Of a stretch of 64,000 nt of DNA, positions 58,266-64,000 are shown one piece after another. Under the pieces are notes generated by a model. It ran no database searches. It had not been told where the DNA came from and worked only from the letters and a program-made list of their open reading frames with translations. The position numbers and the translations under genes are program-made. This stretch comes from Virgibacillus necropolis (lineage in GTDB: Bacteria; Bacillota; Bacilli; Bacillales; Amphibacillaceae): assembly GCF_002224365.1 (NCBI RefSeq), contig NZ_CP022437.1, positions 3,844,001-3,908,000 on the forward strand, given 5' to 3'. Numbering within the stretch: the first letter of the stretch is position 1; every line of letters starts with the position of its first letter.

Positions 58266-60016
58266 GTCAAACAAAAAACCCCGAGCTGTTTTTTAACTTC
58301 AATGATACCCAAGGAATCAGGAAACCTATGATGTTCAAAGATCCAGTTGACATAATTTGCGCTACATCCATTGCCGACGTGCTCCCATGTCTTGAAAAAA
58401 TCCAGCAATTTGTTGAAGATGGATATTATGCTGCAGGCTATGTAACGTACGAAGCTGCTCCAGCATTTGATTCAGAGTTTCGTGTGAATAACGGCGGAAA
58501 TATGCCGCTTCTCTGGTTTGGAATTTTCAATGAGCCTATACGTGAAATGTTGCAGGACACAGGAGACTTTTCCATCGATGAATGGACAGCTTCGGAAACC
58601 GCTAACGATTACCAAACAAACTTGGAACATATTAAGAAATATATTGAACAAGGTGATACATATCAAGTTAATTACACGATTCGTTTGAATTCTTCCTTTA
58701 ACGGTGATACAAAAGCTTATTACCACCAGCTAGCCAAGGCACAATCTGCTAATTATAGCGCCTATATCCAGACAGCAGATCATACTATTTTGTCTGCTTC
58801 TCCAGAGTTATTTTTTCAAAAGTGTAAGGAGAAAATTACTACACGTCCGATGAAGGGTACTGTAAAACGTGGTAAGACTTATGAGGAGGATTACGAAAAG
58901 GCGACATGGTTAGTTCAATCTGAAAAAGACCAGGCAGAAAACGTAATGATAGTAGATTTGTTGCGAAATGATCTCGGAAGCATTGCTAGGCCAGGCAGTG
59001 TCCAAGTTCCTGAATTGTTTTCGATTGAAAAATATCCAACGGTCTACCAAATGACGTCAACTGTGACTGCTACAATTGAAAAGAACACTTCCATAGCAGA
59101 TGTATTCAAAGCCTTATTTCCTTGTGGGTCAATTACTGGCGCTCCTAAAATTAGCACAATGAAGATCATACAGGAATTAGAAACTTCTCCTCGTGGCGCT
59201 TATTGTGGTGCAATCGGATATGTGACACCTGACAACGAAGCTATTTTCAATGTACCAATCCGAACTGTGACGATTGATCATCAGGATGATAGCGCAACTT
59301 ATGGAGTTGGTGGTGGTGTAACATGGGATTCCACTAGTGATGGAGAATACGACGAAATTTTAACGAAGGCTGCTTTATTGAAGCGAAAACAACCAGAGTT
59401 TCAATTGCTTGAATCTATTGGTTTGGTAAATGGACAGTATTTGGTATTGGAAAACCATATGGATAGACTTGAAAAATCTGCACAGTACTTTGATTTTTCA
59501 ATTGACTTGTATGCGATACGAAAAAAATTAGTGGAGATTGCCTCTAATTACACCCAAGGGAAGTGGAAAGTCCGCTTGCTTGTTCAAAAAGATGGACAGT
59601 TCAAATATGAGACAAAACAGATTTCTGAAAAGCCAATTGGTCAAGTTTCTGTTACCCTTGCTAACAATCCCGTTTCAAGCGATGATATTTTTCTTTATCA
59701 CAAAACCACAAACCGAACTGTTTATGAAAATGCAAGGTCCAGTTACCCCAATTATTATGATGTACTTTTGTGGAACGAAAAGCATGAACTAACCGAATTT
59801 ACTGGAGGAAATATCGTGGTAAAAATTAATGGTCAATTGTTTACCCCACCAATTGAGTGTGGTCTCTTAGGGGGGACTTTTCGAAAGAAGTTAGTGGATT
59901 CCGGTAAGGTAAAAGAGCGTATTATTCATGTTGAGGAATTAAAAGAATGTGAATCTATTTTTTTCGTGAACAGTGTTCGTGAATGGGTACCTGTTAAGGT
60001 GACTTTCCATCCTTAA
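58262..60016 (+). CDS. pabB: fused aminodeoxychorismate synthase component I and aminodeoxychorismate lyase
   Basis: 584 residues, two enzymes in one chain. Residues about 1-380 are the chorismate-binding domain ('ASPELFFQKC', 'TRPMKGTVKRG', 'VDLLRNDLGSIA', 'GSITGAPKISTMKIIQELE'). Residues about 385-584 are a class IV PLP aminotransferase fold with lyase motifs ('ENHMDRLEKSA', catalytic Lys in 'LYHKTTNRTVYE', 'GNIVVKINGQLFTPP'). With PabA it converts chorismate to p-aminobenzoate. In B. subtilis the pabB and pabC functions are separate genes of the folate operon; here they are fused and placed between ygzB and perR. Confidence 0.93.
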   Translation: MSQTKNPELFFNFNDTQGIRKPMMFKDPVDIICATSIADVLPCLEKIQQFVEDGYYAAGYVTYEAAPAFDSEFRVNNGGNMPLLWFGIFNEPIREMLQDTGDFSIDEWTASETANDYQTNLEHIKKYIEQGDTYQVNYTIRLNSSFNGDTKAYYHQLAKAQSANYSAYIQTADHTILSASPELFFQKCKEKITTRPMKGTVKRGKTYEEDYEKATWLVQSEKDQAENVMIVDLLRNDLGSIARPGSVQVPELFSIEKYPTVYQMTSTVTATIEKNTSIADVFKALFPCGSITGAPKISTMKIIQELETSPRGAYCGAIGYVTPDNEAIFNVPIRTVTIDHQDDSATYGVGGGVTWDSTSDGEYDEILTKAALLKRKQPEFQLLESIGLVNGQYLVLENHMDRLEKSAQYFDFSIDLYAIRKKLVEIASNYTQGKWKVRLLVQKDGQFKYETKQISEKPIGQVSVTLANNPVSSDDIFLYHKTTNRTVYENARSSYPNYYDVLLWNEKHELTEFTGGNIVVKINGQLFTPPIECGLLGGTFRKKLVDSGKVKERIIHVEELKECESIFFVNSVREWVPVKVTFHP

Positions 60017-60094
60017 TTTTATTACATCGTTGTTTTTGATTTAGTCTGTTTTCGTACGCATTGTTGCTTTTTCATCTTCATAGTTGATGTAAAA

Positions 60095-60450
60095 TGCGAC
60101 GTAACAGCAACGTTATTTCCGCGGAGGGCAGTCGCTTTCCGCGGGCGGCTGGTGAGCCTCCTCGTGCTCCGCACTGCGGGGTCTCACCTATGCCTATAAT
60201 CCCGCAGGAGTCGACTGCCCTCCGCTCCAATCACTGTATAGTTAAGAGGTGAATGGGAGAGAATTATAGGTGAAGCTCCAACCCTAGCGAAGGAAAAACA
60301 CGGAGACTCCTGCGGGAACAGCGAAGACGATGAGACCCCGCAGTGAGCGTTCTTTGCGATCGAGGAGGCTCATCGCGAGCCCGCGGAAAGCGTAGTGTTT
60401 TTCCGTAGCGGTTAAGGGCACCGAACATGATTTTAGTTACGTCGCAGTTT
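60095..60450. repeat. inverted pair of Bacillaceae GC-rich intergenic repeats
   Basis: Two diverged copies in opposite orientation share GACTCCTGCGGGA, GAGACCCCGCAGT, GAGGAGGCTCA and CCCGCGGAAAGCG, with outer ends TGCGACGTAAC and GTTACGTCGCA. The whole can fold into one long hairpin. It is much richer in GC than its flanks. It fills the gap between pabB and perR; no gene is inside. Confidence 0.75.
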
Positions 60451-60612
60451 AAATTCATTCTCTCAACAGCAACATTCTTTACGAAAATAGACTTGATTTA
60501 AGTGAAGTACCGTTTTTCTATTTTCAACACTGCTCGGTTTCAGCCTGATATATCAACGCCCCAACATAAAATACTACAGAGTGTTCCATACATCAATCCA
60601 ATTCGTTCCATC

Positions 60613-60647
60613 AAAAAACCCAACAATCATCTAAGATTGCTGGGTTT
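60613..60647 (-). terminator. rho-independent terminator of perR
   Basis: On the minus strand AACCCAGCAATC / GATTGTTGGGTT followed by TTTT, 12 bp past the perR stop. Confidence 0.85.
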
Positions 60648-60658
60648 CAATACTTATA

Positions 60659-61108
60659 TTAATGCTTTTGCGTCTCTACTTTCTGGCAAGTTTCACATTT
60701 ACCATAAAGTTCCATTCGGTGGTAACTTATTTCAAAACCCGTCACCTGTTCAGCTAATGATTCCACTTCGTTTAAGGGCGGATAATGAAAATCAACTATT
60801 TTTCCGCATGAATTACAAATGATGTGATAGTGATCTGACGTATTACAGTCAAACCTACTTGAGGCATCACCATAGGTCAGTTCCCTCACAAGTCCAATTT
60901 CCCGCAAGACACGAAGATTGTTGTATACAGTAGCAACACTCATGTTAGGAAACTTTCCTTCTAGCGCTTTATAAATATCATCTGCTGTTGGGTGAATCAC
61001 GGAATTAAGAAGAAATTCAAGAACCGCATGACGTTGTGGTGTAATCCGTACGCCTGATTCTTTTAGTGTGTCGATTGCTTCATTGAGTTTTCGTTCAGAC
61101 ACCGTCAT
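60659..61108 (-). CDS. perR: peroxide-responsive Fur-family repressor PerR
   Basis: 149 residues. A winged helix with '[20 protein letters not shown]' and '[19 protein letters not shown]' is followed by a dimerisation domain with two zinc CxxC pairs ('CNSCGK', 'CETCQK') and the regulatory metal ligands in '[14 protein letters not shown]'. It represses peroxide-defence genes until metal-catalysed His oxidation. The ATG at 61108 has GTGAGG upstream. A Per box lies 80 bp upstream, fitting autoregulation. The ygxA - ygzB - perR neighbourhood is as in B. subtilis. Confidence 0.93.
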   Translation of the reverse strand: MTVSERKLNEAIDTLKESGVRITPQRHAVLEFLLNSVIHPTADDIYKALEGKFPNMSVATVYNNLRVLREIGLVRELTYGDASSRFDCNTSDHYHIICNSCGKIVDFHYPPLNEVESLAEQVTGFEISYHRMELYGKCETCQKVETQKH

Positions 61109-61186
61109 GCACCTCACTCTCATTTATATTTTTTATCCGATAAAGGTTTATATTTATTAAATCGCAATTCTACTACGATTATTACA

Positions 61187-61201
61187 TTATAATAACTATA
61201 A
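61187..61201. promoter_or_regulatory. Per box
   Basis: TTATAATAACTATAA matches TTATAATNATTATAA at 14 of 15 positions and lies about 80 bp upstream of perR. Confidence 0.75.
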
Positions 61202-61290
61202 TTAGTGTACCTGCTACACTGCCCATCTGTCAATAAAAGTATATGAACAAGAGTTTATTATTAGCACCAATTTCGTTCATTTATCTGATT

Positions 61291-61848
61291 CTACACATCT
61301 GCCTGTAAAGGGATTTCTTCACCATCCAAGTGGTAGTTCACATAGCGAGCTGCAACAAATAAAAAGTCAGAGAGTCGGTTCAAATAAGAAACCACTAATG
61401 GATTTGCCAATTCTTCTTCGAGTCCAACTGCAGTTCGCTCTGCTCTTCTGGCAACTGTCCGCGCTGTATGTAATGCGCTTGATGCACGATGACCTGATGG
61501 CAATATGAAATTTTTTAACGGTGCAAGATCTTTATCCCACTCGTCTATTTGAGCTTCTAATTCCTCAATATATTCTTTTTTTAATTTCCAGCTTACTTCT
61601 TTATCACTTGGTGTAGCTAATTCTGCGCCCACATGGAAAAGAATTGTTTGTACACGATGCATTGTTTTCAAGAATGCACCCTTTTCATCCCATTCCACAT
61701 TTTCCAAAAAGCTTAGTGATAACCCAATCATCGAATTTGTTTCATCACATGTTCCATACGCTTCAACGCGCAAATCATTTTTTGGTACACGCTGACCGTA
61801 TATTAATGATGTTTTTCCTTTATCGCCTGACCTTGTGTAAATCCGCAT
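61291..61848 (-). CDS. cob(I)alamin adenosyltransferase, PduO type
   Basis: 185 residues. 'RIYTRSGDKGKTSLIYGQRV' is the ATP-binding N-terminus of PduO-type enzymes, 'EAYGTCDETNSMIG' and 'HTARTVARRAERT' are family blocks, and 'YLNRLSDFLFVAARYVN' closes it. It makes adenosylcobalamin from cobalamin and ATP. It is followed closely (2 bp) on the same strand by the dehydrogenase gene upstream of it, so the two may be co-transcribed. Confidence 0.92.
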   Translation of the reverse strand: MRIYTRSGDKGKTSLIYGQRVPKNDLRVEAYGTCDETNSMIGLSLSFLENVEWDEKGAFLKTMHRVQTILFHVGAELATPSDKEVSWKLKKEYIEELEAQIDEWDKDLAPLKNFILPSGHRASSALHTARTVARRAERTAVGLEEELANPLVVSYLNRLSDFLFVAARYVNYHLDGEEIPLQADV

Positions 61849-61850
61849 GG

Positions 61851-62801
61851 TTAATACCCCCTAGTAAGATCAATCTTATTTAAAAAGTCTGATCCATTTT
61901 GTTTATAAGTATGAAGGTTTTGTTCAAAAATTTCTAATGCACGTGTTTGATAATGTGCAGAAATTCCTGACAAATGTGGTGTAATCGTTACATTTTCTTC
62001 CTTCCAAAACGGATGATCAGCTGGAAGCGGTTCTTCTTCAAAAACATCCAAGATTGCATGGGCAATTTGGTTTGATTGAATTGCTTCTAACAACACCGTG
62101 CCACTAACAGCATTTCCTCTCCCCATATTGAGAAAAATAGCATGGTCTGGCAACAATCTAAAGTGTTCATCTGTAAAGAAGTTCATTGTTTCTGGTGTAC
62201 TCGGTAGAACCGATACAACAATATCCACTTCTGGTAATAGTTTTTCCATCTCATCTGATTTCACAATTTTATCGAAATATTCGACAGCGCTTCCGCTTCT
62301 AGAAACACCATATGTTTTCATCCGAAATGCTTGTGCCAAACGAGCAACCTCTTGGCCTATCGCTCCCGTGCCTGCGATTAAAATTGTCTTTCCAGTAATT
62401 TCTTGCATTCGAACGGCACGATCCCATGTATGGTTATTTTCATTTTCAATCAGTTTTTTTGATTGTCTTGAAACCTGCAAAATGCTAGAAATAGCATACT
62501 CAGCCATCGGAATTTTGTGAATCCCTCGAGCATTTGTTACCAAAATACCTTTCTTGCCAATTGTCGTAAACGGCATTTGGTCCATACCTGCAGAAAGAAC
62601 CATGATCCACTTTAGTTTTGACACTTTCTCTATCAACTCATCTGTTAAGTCTTCACCATACGTCACAAGAACTTCAGCATCTGCTAGATGCGGTTTTGCC
62701 TCGCCTATATTGTCACAAAAAGTAAACGATTCATTCGAAAATTTCCGTTTCAATTCGCTTTGATGCTTCACTGAAACTTTTGCCGAAAACAGTATACCCA
62801 A
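61851..62801 (-). CDS. D-isomer-specific 2-hydroxyacid dehydrogenase
   Basis: 316 residues. The Rossmann motif is 'IAGTGAIGQEVARLAQAF'. Catalytic Arg, Glu and His are expected in 'LNMGRGNAVSG', 'LDVFEEEPLPADHPFW' and 'TPHLSGISAHY'. It reduces 2-keto acids or oxidises D-2-hydroxy acids with NAD(P); substrate unknown. The start is TTG with AGGGGGG about 8 nt upstream. Confidence 0.88.
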   Translation of the reverse strand: MGILFSAKVSVKHQSELKRKFSNESFTFCDNIGEAKPHLADAEVLVTYGEDLTDELIEKVSKLKWIMVLSAGMDQMPFTTIGKKGILVTNARGIHKIPMAEYAISSILQVSRQSKKLIENENNHTWDRAVRMQEITGKTILIAGTGAIGQEVARLAQAFRMKTYGVSRSGSAVEYFDKIVKSDEMEKLLPEVDIVVSVLPSTPETMNFFTDEHFRLLPDHAIFLNMGRGNAVSGTVLLEAIQSNQIAHAILDVFEEEPLPADHPFWKEENVTITPHLSGISAHYQTRALEIFEQNLHTYKQNGSDFLNKIDLTRGY

Positions 62802-62830
62802 CTTTCATCCCCCCTCTAATGCCATCAATC

Positions 62831-63940
62831 TTACAATAAGTTTTCAGGGTTTAATGCCTTTAACTCATCTAATACAAATATACCATTATCGCGTATTAAT
62901 ACGTCATCAAAATAAATTTTTCCCCCACCATATTCATGGCGCTGAATAAGTACCATATCCCAGTGCACCGAAGAATCATTGCCATTATCAGCGTCATCAT
63001 AAGCAGCACCTGGAGTGAAATGTAAACTACCTGCAATTTTTTCATCGAATAATATATCACCCATTGGTTCGGTGATTTTTGGATTTAAACCAATCGCGAA
63101 CTCACCAATGAATCTAGCACCATCATCCGTATCTAAAATAGCATTTAATTCGTCTGTTTTATCTGAAGTTGCTGCAATAATTTTTCCATCCTTAAAGGTT
63201 AATTCAACATCATGAAAAACATTTCCTTGATATGGGCATGGTGTGTTGTAGGTAATGGTTCCGTTAACAGTATTTTTAACTGGTGCCGTATAGACTTCTC
63301 CATCAGGAATATTGAACTCCCCTGCACACATGACGGCTGAAATGTCTTTTATCGAAAATGATAAATCAGTTCCTGGGGCGGTAATATGTACGTTATCTGT
63401 TTGTTCCATTAGGTCTTTTAAGGCTAGTTGGGCGTTTTCCATCTTCTTGTAATCAATCGAACAAACATCAATATAGTAATTGTAAAAGTCGTCGTAACTC
63501 ATCTTTGCCTTTTGTGCAAATCCATTGGTTGGATAATTTAATAAAACCCATTTCCGTTCATCAACTAAAAAATCGCTTGAGGCTTTCATTTCTTCTCCGG
63601 CTAACCGAAATTGCGCTTGTGGCACTCCAACTAATTCTGCATCATTTTCTTCGCCTACGATTTGAATAAAACCATCAATATCCTTAAATTTGTATAAGTT
63701 CCACTTATTAACAACAGTAAATTGTTCCTTTTTAGCATTTGTCAATAAAAGTCTGGATATTTCATCATCTGTGTATTCTACGTGTGGAATAATGTTAAGA
63801 TCATGAGAGGCTTTGATCAACTCTTTTATTAGCGGCTTTGAATTTATACTTCCAGTAATTAAAACGGTTTCACTTTCCTTCATTGTCAAAGAATGTGTTA
63901 GTAATTGGTGAGCCAATTTTGTTAGTCTAGGATCTTGCAT
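62831..63940 (-). CDS. M29-family aminopeptidase
   Basis: About 369 residues, thermophilic aminopeptidase family (AmpS/PepS). Metal-ligand blocks seen: 'AGEFNIPDGEVYTAPVKNTV' (about 250), 'GARFIGEFAIGLNP', 'SLHFTPGAAYDDADNGNDSS' and 'HWDMVLI'. It removes N-terminal residues from peptides in the cytoplasm. The ATG at 63940 is chosen because GGGAGG lies 6 nt upstream; the longer frame to 63982 would run through it. Confidence 0.92.
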   Translation of the reverse strand: MQDPRLTKLAHQLLTHSLTMKESETVLITGSINSKPLIKELIKASHDLNIIPHVEYTDDEISRLLLTNAKKEQFTVVNKWNLYKFKDIDGFIQIVGEENDAELVGVPQAQFRLAGEEMKASSDFLVDERKWVLLNYPTNGFAQKAKMSYDDFYNYYIDVCSIDYKKMENAQLALKDLMEQTDNVHITAPGTDLSFSIKDISAVMCAGEFNIPDGEVYTAPVKNTVNGTITYNTPCPYQGNVFHDVELTFKDGKIIAATSDKTDELNAILDTDDGARFIGEFAIGLNPKITEPMGDILFDEKIAGSLHFTPGAAYDDADNGNDSSVHWDMVLIQRHEYGGGKIYFDDVLIRDNGIFVLDELKALNPENLL

Positions 63941-64000
63941 ATATGTACCTCCCTGTTTAATCCAAATAACAAGACAGCCCATACAACTTAGGACTGCCTT

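Overview
The window looks like a chromosomal segment of a low-GC Gram-positive of the family Bacillaceae. It has the B. subtilis-like order perR - ygzB - ygxA - 16S - 23S - 5S - tRNA cluster, strong GGAGG ribosome binding sites and many TTG/GTG starts. The V1-V2 part of the 16S gene looks more like the Oceanobacillus/Virgibacillus branch than Bacillus itself, but this was judged by eye only.

Region 1 (1-1236) holds an EamA-type transporter. Region 2 (about 1237-35319, 34 kb) appears to be a degenerate genomic island between two copies of the 3' end of a tRNA-Leu gene (19 bp at 1237 and 53 bp at 35267). Its edges hold a decayed DISARM drmB gene on the left and, on the right, a broken IS1182-type transposase followed by the last codons of a tyrosine integrase. 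Its body is one long minus-strand catabolic cluster. The cluster contains two metallo-beta-lactamase-fold alkyl sulfatases, two alcohol dehydrogenases, an aldehyde dehydrogenase, an acyl-CoA ligase, a complete beta-oxidation set with ETF and an ETF-linked Fe-S membrane oxidoreductase, a tripartite tricarboxylate-type transporter (TctABC), an MFS carrier, a TauE/SafE-type exporter, and LacI, LysR and sigma-54 regulators. The inferred job is growth on alkyl sulfate esters: hydrolysis to alcohol plus sulfate, oxidation to the acid, CoA activation and beta-oxidation. Palindromic operators tie the LacI regulator to tctCBA and to adh - sulfatase - aldehyde dehydrogenase. Two near-perfect -24/-12 promoters tie the sigma-54 activator to the two beta-oxidation operons. 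The Fe-S oxidoreductase gene carries two in-frame TAG codons, so the pathway may be decaying or may depend on a second copy elsewhere.

Region 3 (35267-49478, 14.2 kb) is a second, intact-looking integrative element in the same tRNA-Leu. It has 53-bp perfect direct repeats, 14-bp arm-type repeats near both ends, an intact tyrosine integrase next to the tRNA, two Cro/CI-type regulators, an archaeo-eukaryotic-type primase, a DUF3102/J-domain fusion protein, an HNH endonuclease and many tiny overlapping genes. No relaxase, conjugation or capsid gene was recognised.

Region 4 (49426-55702) is the tRNA cluster (14 tRNAs, trnD-like order) and one rRNA operon, all on the minus strand. Region 5 (56113-64000) is core chromosome: ygxA, ygzB, an aminodeoxychorismate synthase pair with a fused PabB-PabC protein, a 350-bp inverted intergenic repeat, perR with a Per box, a PduO-type cobalamin adenosyltransferase, a D-2-hydroxyacid dehydrogenase and an M29 aminopeptidase.
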